A stretch of 64,000 nt of DNA from Collinsella sp. TM09-10AT (GTDB taxonomy: Bacteria > Actinomycetota > Coriobacteriia > Coriobacteriales > Coriobacteriaceae): assembly GCF_003436275.1 (NCBI RefSeq), contig NZ_QSOP01000001.1, positions 122,392-186,391 of the forward strand, given 5' to 3'. The notes beneath the pieces were generated by a model. It did no database searches, was not told the origin of the DNA, and saw nothing but the letters and a program-made list of their open reading frames with translations. Every line of letters starts with the position of its first letter. Position 1 is the first letter of the stretch. The position numbers and the translations under genes are program-made. Shown here in pieces: positions 55,880 through 64,000 of the stretch.

Positions 55880-56644
55880 TTAGTGGCAGCCGCAGCCCTC
55901 ATGGCCTTCGTGGTCGTGGTGGCCGTGGCAGCCGCAGGACCCGCCATGCTCATGGGTGTGCTCGTGGTCGTGGCTGTGGCAGCCGCACGTGGCCTCGCCG
56001 TTCTGTGCGAGCGTGCCGGCGATAAGGGCCTCGACGCAAGCGTCGCAGCTGCCCTGGGCACCTGCGTATACCGTGATGCCGGCTTGGGCAAGCGCGTTGA
56101 TAGCGCCTCCGCCGATGCCGCCGCAGATGAGCGTGTCCACGCCGCCGTTGGCGAGCAGGCCCGCAAGTGCGCCGTGGCCGGTGCCGCCGGTGCCCACGAC
56201 CTGCTCGTTGAGCACCTTGCCGTCCTGAACGTCGTAGATCTTGAACTGCTCGCTGCGGCCAAAGTGCATAAAGATGTTGCCATTGTCGTACGTGGTTGCC
56301 ACCCTCATGGTGCCGACCCCCTTTGCTGGCCATGCGGCCGTTGTCGTGGTGATGGGGGAGTACGCGATATTGCCGCCTTCGATGATGAGCGCCCGACCAT
56401 TGACCAACGCGTTTGCCACCTTGCGATGCGCTCGGCTGCAAATAGCCGCCACCGTGGCGCGCGCGATGCCCATCTGCTGTGCGACTGCCTCTTGGTTAAG
56501 GCCTTCCAGGTCGCACAGGCGCAGCACCTCGAGTTCGTCGACCGTCATGTCGATGGCGTCTCCACTGGCAAGGCCGTCGGGGGTAAAGCCGCGATATTCG
56601 GGGATGATCCCAACACGGCGCAATTTCTCGCGTCTTCCTGCCAT
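55880..56644 (-). CDS. DUF134 regulator fused to a NifX/NifB-type metal-cofactor-binding domain
   Basis: This 254-residue protein starts at 56644. Residues 1-105 form a DUF134 DNA-binding domain with a sigma-4-like helix-turn-helix (LNQEAVAQQMGIARATVAAI). Residues about 112-220 form a dinitrogenase iron-molybdenum cofactor domain with MRVATTYDNGNIFMHFGRSEQFKIYDV (long motif) and GGIGGGAINALAQAGI. The final 30 residues are rich in His and Cys (HSHDHEHTHEHGG, CGCH), a metal-binding tail. Such proteins are thought to sense iron-sulfur or metal cofactors. Two palindromic sites upstream suggest autoregulation. Confidence 0.88.
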   Translation of the reverse strand: MAGRREKLRRVGIIPEYRGFTPDGLASGDAIDMTVDELEVLRLCDLEGLNQEAVAQQMGIARATVAAICSRAHRKVANALVNGRALIIEGGNIAYSPITTTTAAWPAKGVGTMRVATTYDNGNIFMHFGRSEQFKIYDVQDGKVLNEQVVGTGGTGHGALAGLLANGGVDTLICGGIGGGAINALAQAGITVYAGAQGSCDACVEALIAGTLAQNGEATCGCHSHDHEHTHEHGGSCGCHGHHDHEGHEGCGCH

Positions 56645-56658
56645 ACGTGCTCCTTATC

Positions 56659-56724
56659 TGACATATGTCAACAATAGAATAACGAACGTGCAGATTTACG
56701 CAAGAGATTTCTGGCATATGTCAG
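56659..56724 (-). promoter_or_regulatory. Promoter and paired operator of the DUF134 gene
   Basis: A perfect palindrome TGACATATGTCA lies at 56659-56670 and a near-identical CTGGCATATGTCAG at 56711-56724. On the minus strand a -35 TTGCGT and -10 TATTCT with 16-nt spacing fall between them. The first site covers the start region and the second lies upstream of -35, a pattern suited to looping repression, presumably by the DUF134 domain itself. Confidence 0.55.
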
Positions 56725-56810
56725 AAAACAAGGGCTTATGTTTGGGCTGTGGGGCCGCGTGCGCCTGGGCTACAATGAATCTCGCTTGTAGGCGACTGAC
56801 AGGAGGGTCA

Positions 56811-57659
56811 ATGAGCAAGGCTGATCAACAGTTTGTAACCATGTGCCGCGATATTCTGGACCATGGCACCACCACCGAGGGCCAAAAGGTCCGTCCGGTG
56901 TGGGAGGACGGCACCCCTGCCTATACCATTAAAAACTTTGGTGTCACGGCACGCTATGACCTACGTGAGGAGTTTCCGGCGCTTACCTTGCGTCGTACGG
57001 CCCTCAAATCTGCCATGGATGAGATCCTATGGATCTATCAAAAGAAGTCCAATAACGTGCATGACCTCAACAGCCATATTTGGGACGAGTGGGCCGACGA
57101 GACTGGCTCCATCGGCAAGGCCTACGGGTATCAGATTGGGCAGAAGAGCCATTATGCCGAGGGCGACTTTGACCAGATGGATCGCGTGCTGTACGACCTT
57201 AAGAACACGCCGTACAGCCGCCGCATTATGACGAACACCTATGTGTTTAGCGACCTGTCCGAGATGCACCTGTATCCGTGTGCCTACAGCGTGACGTATA
57301 ACGTGACGCAGCGTCCGCAGGATGATAAACCGACGCTCAACATGATTCTCAACCAGCGCAGCCAGGATATTTTGGCTGCGAACAACTGGAATGTGTGCCA
57401 GTACGCCATTTTGCTGATGATGGTCGCGCAGTCGGTCGATATGATCGCTGGCGAGCTGCTGCATGTGATCGCCGATGCCCACATTTACGACCGTCATGTC
57501 GATATCGTTCGCGAGCTTATTGAGCGTCCGCAGTTTGCTGCGCCCAAGGTAACGCTCAACCCCGATGTGCATGACTTCTATGCGTTTACGACCGATGATC
57601 TGATCGTCGAGGGCTATGAGCACGGCCCTCAGGTCAAGAACATCCCCATTGCGGTGTAG
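56811..57659 (+). CDS. thyA: Thymidylate synthase
   Basis: ATG at 56811 follows AGGAGGGTCA; the much longer open frame upstream is antisense to the DUF134 gene. The 282-residue enzyme methylates dUMP with methylene-tetrahydrofolate. The catalytic Cys is in EMHLYPCAYSVTYNV and the substrate motif NQRSQDILAANNWN matches the family. Cys context LYPCAY differs from E. coli PPCHLM but is common in Clostridia-type ThyA. folA follows, as usual. A -10-like TACAAT at 56771-56776 may be its promoter. Confidence 0.94.
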   Translation: MSKADQQFVTMCRDILDHGTTTEGQKVRPVWEDGTPAYTIKNFGVTARYDLREEFPALTLRRTALKSAMDEILWIYQKKSNNVHDLNSHIWDEWADETGSIGKAYGYQIGQKSHYAEGDFDQMDRVLYDLKNTPYSRRIMTNTYVFSDLSEMHLYPCAYSVTYNVTQRPQDDKPTLNMILNQRSQDILAANNWNVCQYAILLMMVAQSVDMIAGELLHVIADAHIYDRHVDIVRELIERPQFAAPKVTLNPDVHDFYAFTTDDLIVEGYEHGPQVKNIPIAV

Positions 57660-57668
57660 GTGACGCGC

Positions 57669-58187
57669 ATGAGGTGTAAGCTTTCTGCCATTGTCGCCGT
57701 GTGTGACGATTGGGGCATTGGGTGCGAGGGCGATATGGTCGTGTCCAATCGCGCCGACATGCGCCATTTTGTGGCGTGCACCAAAGGTTGCCCGGTCATT
57801 ATGGGACGCAAGACGCTGCTGAGTTTTCCCGGCGGACGTCCGCTCAAGAACCGCCGCAATATCGTGCTCACGCGCGATGAGGACTTTGCTCCCGAGGGCG
57901 TCGACGTGGTGCATAGTATCGACGAGGCGCTTGCCGCGGTTGCCGATGAACCCGTTGCCTGGGTAATCGGCGGCGGCGAGGTATATCGACAGTTTTTGCC
58001 GTATTGCGCCGAGGCCGAGGTTACGCATGACCATTGCGTGCATGACGTGGATACGTACTTTCCCGATTTGGATGCCGATCCCGCGTGGGAGATTGCGCGG
58101 CGTGACGGTGTTGCCACGATTGCCTCGGGCGAGGGAGACGAGGGTGTCGATTATGAGTTCGTGACGTATCGTCGCGTTGAGGCGTAA
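57669..58187 (+). CDS. folA: Dihydrofolate reductase
   Basis: ATG at 57669, with TAGGTGA upstream, is preferred over GTG at 57660. The 172-residue enzyme regenerates tetrahydrofolate after ThyA. It has LSAIVAVCDDWGIGCEGDM, the NADPH motif VIMGRKTLLSFPGGRPLKNR and WVIGGGEVYRQFL. All key residues look present. Confidence 0.94.
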   Translation: MRCKLSAIVAVCDDWGIGCEGDMVVSNRADMRHFVACTKGCPVIMGRKTLLSFPGGRPLKNRRNIVLTRDEDFAPEGVDVVHSIDEALAAVADEPVAWVIGGGEVYRQFLPYCAEAEVTHDHCVHDVDTYFPDLDADPAWEIARRDGVATIASGEGDEGVDYEFVTYRRVEA

Positions 58188-58296
58188 ATCGTCTGGCGTG
58201 AACGGTATCATCGGGTTGTTTGAATGCATGGGGCGGCGCTTAGCGTCGCCTCGTTTGGTATAGATGCGCTGTAAAGAAGGGTGCGGGCTGGCTGCT

Positions 58297-59211
58297 ATGA
58301 CTGATGCCGTTGAGGTGCTGCGAATCGATTCTCTCGAGGACGAGCGGCTCGATGCCTACGTGCGACTGACCGAGCGTGAGCTTCGCTGCGTGCTGGAGCC
58401 GCAGAAGGGCATTTTTATCGCCGAGAGTGCCAAGGTCATCGAGCGTGCGGTTCGCGCCGGATACCAGCCGGTGAGCTTTCTTTTGGGCGAACGCTGGCTC
58501 GATCAAATGATGCCGCTGTTTGAGCGCCTGGTTGTGTGCGAGGGCGCCGGCCCGGTTCCCGTGTTCGTGGCCTCCATGGAACTCATGGAGCAGTTGACGG
58601 GCTTTAACGTGACGCGCGGTGCGCTCGCGGCGTTCCGTCGCCCGCGTCAGATTCCGGTTGATGAGTTCTTGGGCGGCGTCGTCGAGGTGGCGGGGGAGCG
58701 CCCAGTGCGCGTATGCGTGCTCGAGGGTATTGTCGACCACACGAACGTGGGCGCAATTTTCCGTTCGGCTGCCGCGCTCAATGTCGACGGCATTCTGGTG
58801 AGCCCTACGTGCTGCGATCCACTGTATCGTCGCTCGGCTCGTGTGAGCATGGGCACGGTGTTTCAGGTGCCGTGGACGCGCATTGGCAGCGAGGCGCGCG
58901 TATGGCCGCATGATGGGCTGGCGGCGCTACACGATGCCGGCTTTTCGTGTGCCGCTATGGCGTTGACGGATGATTCGGTGTCGCTGGACGATCCCGCGCT
59001 CCAGGAGATTGACCGCCTGGCAATCTTTATGGGCACCGAGGGTGCTGGCTTGGGCGCCAAGACCATTGCAGGCTGCGACCGCGCCGTGCGTATTCCCATG
59101 GCGCATGGGGTCGATTCACTCAACGTGGCCGCGGCAAGCGCTGTTGCCTTTTGGCAGCTCTGCCCGCATGTGAGCAACGAGTACCACTACCAGCCGGGGC
59201 TGTATCACTAG
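58297..59211 (+). CDS. TrmH/SpoU-family RNA 2'-O-methyltransferase
   Basis: The start at 58297 (MTDAVEVLRI) suits the family better than 58264, though its ribosome site is weak. The 304-residue protein has an N-terminal substrate-binding domain (LEPQKGIFIAESAKVIERA) and a C-terminal SPOUT domain. Motifs are VDHTNVGAIFRSAAAL, GTEGAGLGAKTI and VRIPMAHGVDSLNVAAASAVAFW, the knot-forming motifs that bind SAM. The target RNA (tRNA or rRNA) cannot be told from sequence. Confidence 0.88.
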   Translation: MTDAVEVLRIDSLEDERLDAYVRLTERELRCVLEPQKGIFIAESAKVIERAVRAGYQPVSFLLGERWLDQMMPLFERLVVCEGAGPVPVFVASMELMEQLTGFNVTRGALAAFRRPRQIPVDEFLGGVVEVAGERPVRVCVLEGIVDHTNVGAIFRSAAALNVDGILVSPTCCDPLYRRSARVSMGTVFQVPWTRIGSEARVWPHDGLAALHDAGFSCAAMALTDDSVSLDDPALQEIDRLAIFMGTEGAGLGAKTIAGCDRAVRIPMAHGVDSLNVAAASAVAFWQLCPHVSNEYHYQPGLYH

Positions 59212-59336
59212 GCAGATATTTCGCACCGGGCTCTGGTTCGGGGCGTTTCGGCCGACGTCGGTCGGTGCTAAGCTGGTATTGGCTTTGGTCTTAAATTGCC
59301 GTTTTGTTGTTTGACGTACGCTGGTGGGGAGGGCGT

Positions 59337-60686
59337 GTGGCTAAGAAATCTACGGCTATCGATGTAACGCAGGGTGTCATTTGGCAACAGCTGCTGTCGC
59401 TGTGCGTCCCTATCTTCTTTAGCTCGTTTTTTCAGCAGGCTTACACGCTTATTGGTACGTATATCGTCGGCCAGTTTGGCGGCAAGCTCGCGCTGGGTGG
59501 CATTCAAGCCACGATGGTGCTCACCGAGCTCTGCATTGGCTTTTGCGTCGGTGTGGGCGCTGGCTGCGCGGTCATTACCGGTCAGTTTTTTGGTCAGCAC
59601 GATGATGAGCGATTGAGTCGTTCGGTCCATACGGCCATGACGCTCGCGCTGGTGGGCGGTATCGTTTTCTCGATTCTTGGCATAGTGTTCGTTGAGCCCA
59701 TGCTGGTACTTATGAACACGCCGCATGAACTATTGGCCGAGGGCGTGGCCTATGCTCGTTGCTATTTTGCCGCCATGGTTGCGGCGCTGCTGCTCAATAT
59801 GGGAACGGCGCTGCTGCGCGCCGTGGGCGACACACGCGGTCCTGCTGTGATCATTGCTTCCGGCTGCCTTGTTAATGCGGTGCTGGATGTCATCTTCGTT
59901 GCCGTGCTTCATATGGAGGCTCTGGGCTGCGGCATCGCGGTGGCGCTGACCATTTGCTCCAACGCCACGATGATCGTGATTCGTATGATGCACGCTCCGG
60001 GTGCGTGGCGGCTTTCACTGTCCAAACTCTGCATTGATCCTGGCATTTGTAAGAGCATGATCTCGTGTGGTCTGCCGCTTGGCTTTCAGTCTGCTGCGTA
60101 TTCGATTTCCAACGTTTTGATTCAGGTGTCGGTCAACTCGTTTGGTGCCGATGTCACCACGGCGTGGGGTCTTTCGGGCCGTTTGGATGGCATTGTCTGG
60201 ATGGTTACCGAGGCGCTTGGCGTTTCGATCACCACGTTCTCGGCACAGAACTTTGGCGCGCGCAACTACGAGCGCATGCGCAAGGGCTACCATACGTCGC
60301 TTGTGCTGTCGTTTATGCTCATTGGTGGCCTGTCTGCCGTGCTACTGGTGTTCTCGGGTCCGTTGTCGCGTCTGTTTGTCGACGATGCTTCGATTTCGGC
60401 CTACACCACGACGATTCTTCATTTCATCGCGCCGTTCTACGCGATCTTCTCGATTATCGAAAACGCGTCCGGCTCCATCCGCGGCGCTGGCGTGAGCTTC
60501 CAGCCTATGATGCTCACGATTTTTGGCACCGTCGTGCTCAGGGTGATCTGGGTGTTTGCGATTATGCCGTTCGATCCGTCGCTTGAGCACCTGCTGCTGG
60601 TTTACCCCGTAACCTGGCTCATCACGGCCACGATGTTTACCATCTACCACCACAGCGGCAACTGGCTCGGCCGCGCCACCGCCTAA
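59337..60686 (+). CDS. MATE-family efflux transporter
   Basis: GTG at 59337 follows GGGGAGG; the open frame from 59304 starts earlier without a site. The 449-residue protein has twelve hydrophobic segments, LCVPIFFSSFFQQAYTL at the first helix and the two-fold MATE pattern (second half from GLPLGFQSAAYSISN). It should export cationic compounds or metabolites with Na+ or H+. Substrate unknown. Its stop codon lies within the left arm of an inverted repeat. Confidence 0.9.
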   Translation: MAKKSTAIDVTQGVIWQQLLSLCVPIFFSSFFQQAYTLIGTYIVGQFGGKLALGGIQATMVLTELCIGFCVGVGAGCAVITGQFFGQHDDERLSRSVHTAMTLALVGGIVFSILGIVFVEPMLVLMNTPHELLAEGVAYARCYFAAMVAALLLNMGTALLRAVGDTRGPAVIIASGCLVNAVLDVIFVAVLHMEALGCGIAVALTICSNATMIVIRMMHAPGAWRLSLSKLCIDPGICKSMISCGLPLGFQSAAYSISNVLIQVSVNSFGADVTTAWGLSGRLDGIVWMVTEALGVSITTFSAQNFGARNYERMRKGYHTSLVLSFMLIGGLSAVLLVFSGPLSRLFVDDASISAYTTTILHFIAPFYAIFSIIENASGSIRGAGVSFQPMMLTIFGTVVLRVIWVFAIMPFDPSLEHLLLVYPVTWLITATMFTIYHHSGNWLGRATA

Positions 60687-60772
60687 TGATCCGTAGGGGA
60701 CGGAGGAAAACGGATCATTGACCTGGCAATAAGGCAAAATGATCCGTTTTCCTCCGTCCCCTTCGGATCATT
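60685..60772. repeat. Composite 35-bp inverted repeat between MATE and cobO genes
   Basis: The arms 60685-60719 and 60738-60772 match in 34 of 35 positions, and each arm is itself flanked by a shorter inverted repeat (aatgatccg/cggatcatt). The arms begin inside the stop codons of the two convergent genes. The central gggg acgg aggaaaa motif is purine-rich. It probably ends both transcripts, and its form suggests a mobile or repeated intergenic unit. Confidence 0.7.
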
Positions 60773-61257
60773 TAGTATTCGATGCCTTGGCGGGCTAGGA
60801 GGCCTTCGTCGAAGTAATGTTTGACGGGGCGCATTTCGGTGACCAGGTCTGCCAGATCGGCGAGGGGCAGCAGACCGCGGCCGGTGAGCACGAGCTCCGT
60901 GGTGGCGGGCTTTGTCGCGATCAGCGCTTCGACATCCACGCGCGTCACAAATCCACGGCGCATGGCCTCGCCAAGTTCGTCTAGAATCAGAACGTCGACT
61001 TGGCTAATCTGCTCGCGCGCCAGCTCCATGATCTGTGCGGCACAGGCTTCGGGCGTGTCGCGGTCGGCTTGTACGATGCGCAGACCTAAACGGGGCGCCG
61101 CATCATGCTCGGCGCAGTGCAGCTTCTTGGCAAACTGCAGCATAAGCACGTTAAGTCCATAGCCCGTGGCGCGCAGTGCAAGCCCCAGCGCAGCCGTCGT
61201 CTTGCCCTTGCCGTCGCCCGTGTAGATCTGAACCTTGCCGACTTCCAGTGATGCCAT
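60772..61257 (-). CDS. cobO: Cob(I)alamin adenosyltransferase, CobO/BtuR type
   Basis: This 161-residue ATP-dependent enzyme makes adenosylcobalamin. It has the P-loop YTGDGKGKTTAALGLALR at residues 12-29, LILDELGEAMRRG and ELVLTGRG. The length is a little short of CobO (about 180-200), but motifs are complete. It has no cobalamin genes next to it in the window. Confidence 0.92.
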   Translation of the reverse strand: MASLEVGKVQIYTGDGKGKTTAALGLALRATGYGLNVLMLQFAKKLHCAEHDAAPRLGLRIVQADRDTPEACAAQIMELAREQISQVDVLILDELGEAMRRGFVTRVDVEALIATKPATTELVLTGRGLLPLADLADLVTEMRPVKHYFDEGLLARQGIEY

Positions 61258-61349
61258 CTCTGTCCTTTCGTGCCCGGCGTCGGTTTATCGTCGCTCGGGT
61301 TGGGTATTCTAGAAAGCATTATCAACCCCAGTAGATGGAGTTCAAGCAG

Positions 61350-63242
61350 ATGGAGATGGATGACAACAAACGTAGACGGAATATGATCCTCTACGTGCTC
61401 ATCGCCTTCGTCGTCTACCTCGTGCTCTCGACCGTTCTGTTCCCCAACATCGGTCACACGCAGCAGATTACGAAGACCGATTACTCGACCTTTGTCAAAG
61501 CGCTCGATAAGAAGAGTGTCGACAAGGTCGAATACAATACGGACGATTACACGATTTATTACACCAAGAAGGGCGAGGACGAGAACATCGCCTACAAGAC
61601 GACCGGTGTGCCAAACGATGCGGGCTTTACCGATCGCGTGCTTGAATCCGGCGCCTCGCTGGAATCTGTTGTCCCCGATAAGAACTCGGGTCTGATGACT
61701 TACTACCTGCTTACGCTCATTCTTCCCATGGCTATCTTCTTCCTCATCGGTTGGTGGCTCAATCGTCGCATGAAGAAGGCCATGGGCGATGACGGCCCGT
61801 CGATGAACTTTGGCGGCGGTGGTTTTGGCGGCGGCGGACTGGGCAAGTCCGGTGCTCGCGTTATCGCTTCCAAGGATGTGGGCGTGACCTTTAAGGACGT
61901 TGCTGGCCAGGAAGAGGCCAAGGAATCCCTTAAGGAGGTCGTCGACTTTCTGGAGAAGCCGCAGCGCTACGAGGAGATCGGCGCCAAGCTGCCGCGCGGT
62001 GCTCTTCTTGTCGGCCCTCCGGGTACCGGTAAGACCCTGCTTGCCAAGGCTGTGGCCGGCGAGGCCGGTGTTCCGTTCTTTAGCATTTCGGGCTCGGAGT
62101 TTGTTGAGATGTTTGTCGGTCGCGGCGCTGCTAAGGTGCGTGACCTGTTTAAGCAGGCCAAGGAAAAGGCCCCGTGCATCGTTTTTATCGATGAGATCGA
62201 TACCATCGGCAAAAAGCGTGACGGCGGCGGCTTTAGCGGCAACGACGAGCGCGAGCAGACGCTCAACCAGCTGCTGACCGAGATGGACGGCTTCGATAAC
62301 CACAAGGGTATTGTCGTTCTCGCTGCTACCAACCGACCCGACAGCCTTGACCCGGCCCTGTTGCGCCCCGGCCGTTTTGATCGTCGCATCCCCGTTGAGC
62401 TGCCCGACCTGACCGGCCGCAAGAACATCCTTGAGCTCCATGCCAAGAGCGTGAAGACGCAGCCCCCGATCGACCTGACTGCGATCGCCCGTGCCACGCC
62501 CGGCGCCTCGGGTGCCGACCTGGCCAATATCATCAACGAGGGCGCCCTGCGCGCCGTTCGCGAGGGTCGCAAGCGTGCAACCCAGGACGACTTCGAGGAG
62601 TCGGTGGAGGTCGTCATCGCCGGTCAGCAGCGCAAGTCCACGGTGCTGTCCGATCACGAGAAGCAGGTCGTTTCTTACCACGAAATCGGCCATGCCATCG
62701 TTGCCGCTCGCCAGAAGGGCTCTGCGCCGGTCACGAAGATTACCATCGTACCGCGCACGAGCGGTGCTCTGGGCTACACCATGCAGGTCGAGGAGGATGA
62801 GCGCTTCCTGACCACACGCCAGGAGGTCCTGGACAAGCTCGCCGTCTATTGCGGTGGCCGTGCAGCCGAGGAGCTCATCTTTGGTGAGATGACGACCGGC
62901 GCAGCCAACGATATCGAGCAGGCCACCAAGCTCGCCCGTAACATGGTGACGCGCTTTGGTATGTCCGATGAGTTTGGCATGATGGCACTCGGTACCGTTC
63001 AGAATGCGTACCTCAACCAGGACACGTCTCTCACCTGCGCCCCCGGTACGGCCGAGCGCGTGGACGCGATTGTCGCCAAGCTGATCGAGGATGCGCATGA
63101 CCGCGCCCTGCAGATTCTCAAGGAGAACAAGTTTAAGCTCCACGAGCTGGCTCGTTATCTGTACAAGAAGGAGACGATCACGGGTGAGGAGTTTATGAAT
63201 CTCCTCACGCGCGAGAACCCGCTGATGCCAAAGCAGCAGTAA
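61350..63242 (+). CDS. ftsH: ATP-dependent zinc metalloprotease FtsH
   Basis: ATG at 61350 is chosen because GGAG lies 9 nt upstream; 61335 is an alternative start. The 630-residue membrane protease degrades unassembled membrane and regulatory proteins. Two membrane segments (about 13-31 and 117-138) flank an external domain. A Gly-rich linker leads to the AAA domain with Walker A GPPGTGKT from residue 222, [12 protein letters not shown] and the arginine finger region RPGRFDRR. The zinc site is HEIGH at 444-448. No tilS or hpt lies next to it, unlike many Gram-positive bacteria. Confidence 0.95.
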   Translation: MEMDDNKRRRNMILYVLIAFVVYLVLSTVLFPNIGHTQQITKTDYSTFVKALDKKSVDKVEYNTDDYTIYYTKKGEDENIAYKTTGVPNDAGFTDRVLESGASLESVVPDKNSGLMTYYLLTLILPMAIFFLIGWWLNRRMKKAMGDDGPSMNFGGGGFGGGGLGKSGARVIASKDVGVTFKDVAGQEEAKESLKEVVDFLEKPQRYEEIGAKLPRGALLVGPPGTGKTLLAKAVAGEAGVPFFSISGSEFVEMFVGRGAAKVRDLFKQAKEKAPCIVFIDEIDTIGKKRDGGGFSGNDEREQTLNQLLTEMDGFDNHKGIVVLAATNRPDSLDPALLRPGRFDRRIPVELPDLTGRKNILELHAKSVKTQPPIDLTAIARATPGASGADLANIINEGALRAVREGRKRATQDDFEESVEVVIAGQQRKSTVLSDHEKQVVSYHEIGHAIVAARQKGSAPVTKITIVPRTSGALGYTMQVEEDERFLTTRQEVLDKLAVYCGGRAAEELIFGEMTTGAANDIEQATKLARNMVTRFGMSDEFGMMALGTVQNAYLNQDTSLTCAPGTAERVDAIVAKLIEDAHDRALQILKENKFKLHELARYLYKKETITGEEFMNLLTRENPLMPKQQ

Positions 63243-63263
63243 TACTAGTTGCACAGTGTCAAT

Positions 63264-63300
63264 CGCCCCATTTGAGTGTCCATCTCAAATGGGGCGTTTT
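63264..63300 (+). terminator. Terminator of ftsH
   Basis: Perfect 13-bp arms cgccccatttgag (63264-63276) and ctcaaatggggcg (63284-63296), then TTTT. Confidence 0.85.
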
Positions 63301-63318
63301 GCGTGGGGAGAGTTGTAT

Positions 63319-63780
63319 ATGAAGATCGTGGTAAGTGCCTGTTTGATGGGCGAGAGCTGCAAGTATAACGGGCTCGACAACTACCATCGCGAGCTGGTCG
63401 AGGCTTGCGAGCGTACGGGGACCGAGGTCCTGTTGGTATGCCCTGAGGTTTTTGGTGGCTTGCCTACACCGCGCAAGCCGTCCGAGATTGTGAACGGAGA
63501 GGTTCGTACCTGCGAGGGCGTGTCGGTTGATCGCGAGTTTCGCCAGGGTGCTCAACGTGCGCTCGATATGTGCGAGCAGGCGGGCGGCCCGTCCGAGATT
63601 GTTGCGTGCATTTTGCAGGATCGCAGTCCGTCGTGCGGCGTGGGCCATATCTACGACGGTTCCTTCAGCGGCACGCTCACAACGGGTAACGGTGTCTTCG
63701 TTGACCTGCTCCTGCGCCACGGCTACCGCGTGATCCCGGCAAGCGAATTCGATCCCAGCATGCTGGAACATTGTCCATAG
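63319..63780 (+). CDS. DUF523 family protein
   Basis: ATG at 63319 follows GGGGAGAG. The 153-residue protein has the DUF523 hallmarks: VVSACLMGESCKYNG at the start, CPEVFGGLPTPRKPSEI, and LQDRSPSCGVGHIYDGSFSG with conserved cysteines. Proteins of this family are small, cytoplasmic and cysteine-rich; their biochemical role is unknown. Confidence 0.88.
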   Translation: MKIVVSACLMGESCKYNGLDNYHRELVEACERTGTEVLLVCPEVFGGLPTPRKPSEIVNGEVRTCEGVSVDREFRQGAQRALDMCEQAGGPSEIVACILQDRSPSCGVGHIYDGSFSGTLTTGNGVFVDLLLRHGYRVIPASEFDPSMLEHCP

Positions 63781-63988
63781 CACTCGAACCCAACACTTCC
63801 TCACGGGTGACCGTTTTGGCATCATCCGTGAAGTTGATATTGAGTACGACCCGGTCATCAAAGACGTAGACCGAGTTGACAGGCGCCGTACCCAGGCAGC
63901 CCCTCCCCGCGGCCCTCACGCAGGAACGCGCACACGGCCTTCCCGTCTCTTGCGCCCCTCCCGGAACTGTCCACATCAGTGTAGCCAA
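63770..63988 (-). pseudogene. Probable C-terminal remnant of a serine recombinase
   Basis: The minus-strand frame reads APVNSVYVFDDRVVLNINF then TDDAKTVTREEVLGSS, which resembles the end of large serine recombinases from mobile elements of this group (from memory, not a search). Upstream within this frame lies an arginine/glycine-rich stretch that does not look like the zinc-ribbon domain, so the gene is broken. It runs into the window edge and overlaps the DUF523 stop. Weak but coding-like. Confidence 0.4.
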
Positions 63989-64000
63989 TCCAGTCCGCCA

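Noticed and set aside
61086..63254. 722-residue minus-strand open frame opposite ftsH
   Set aside because: It is the antisense shadow of a clear ftsH with all motifs; GC-rich third positions keep the opposite strand open.
1..64000. CRISPR array or rRNA operon
   Set aside because: No regularly spaced direct repeats, cas genes or rRNA-like sequence were seen.

Overview
The window looks like chromosomal DNA of a gut Coriobacteriia member, most like Collinsella. GC is high, with strongly GC-ending codons and GTG/TTG starts. The operon orders rimP-nusA-infB-rbfA-DHH-truB-ribF-dnaG-rpoD and recG-rsmD-coaD-DUF177-rpmF-plsX-acpP-rnc-smc-ftsY-ffh point the same way. The genus assignment is an inference from gene order and protein style; no search was run.

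Region 1 (about 1-10.9 kb) is an accessory defence island. It has lower GC, mixed orientations and gene scars. It starts with the broken end of a membrane-protein frame abutting a truncated secreted protein. Then come a complete Gabija pair (gajA, gajB), a KAP P-loop NTPase disrupted by a one-base frameshift, two unrecognised proteins, a predicted small RNA with three hairpins and a U-tract, and an AAA ATPase/RloB pair of the AbiL/RloAB type with a good promoter.

Region 2 (11.0-22.1 kb) is a tightly overlapping eight-gene operon for a Gram-positive-type Pel exopolysaccharide. PelD has an epimerase-like N-terminus, four membrane segments, a GAF-like region and a degenerate GGDEF with an intact RxxD I-site. 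PelE, PelA-type deacetylase, PelF glycosyltransferase and PelG transporter follow. A CotH-like lipoprotein, a VTC-type domain protein and a DUF4956 membrane protein complete the operon. PelB and PelC (outer-membrane export) are absent, as expected for a monoderm. The likely control is c-di-GMP binding to PelD.

Region 3 (22.1-28.4 kb) holds a Cys/Met-type PLP protein that seems to lack its catalytic lysine, a ModE-like regulator, guaB and leuS, with several large inverted repeats between genes.

Region 4 (28.6-40.7 kb) is the core information-processing operon: rimP, nusA, infB, rbfA, DHH phosphoesterase, truB, ribF, dnaG and the primary sigma factor. Two identical tRNA-Asn genes follow.

Region 5 (40.9-55.8 kb) carries an Asp23/FakA-like pair, recG, rsmD, coaD, a coiled-coil protein, DUF177, rpmF, plsX, acpP, rnc, smc, ftsY and ffh. 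These link phospholipid synthesis, ribosome maturation, chromosome segregation and protein targeting.

Region 6 (55.8-64 kb) holds a DUF134/NifX regulator with two palindromic operators, thyA-folA, a TrmH-type methyltransferase, a MATE transporter convergent with cobO through a composite 35-bp inverted repeat, ftsH, a DUF523 protein, and the remnant of a probable serine recombinase at the right edge.
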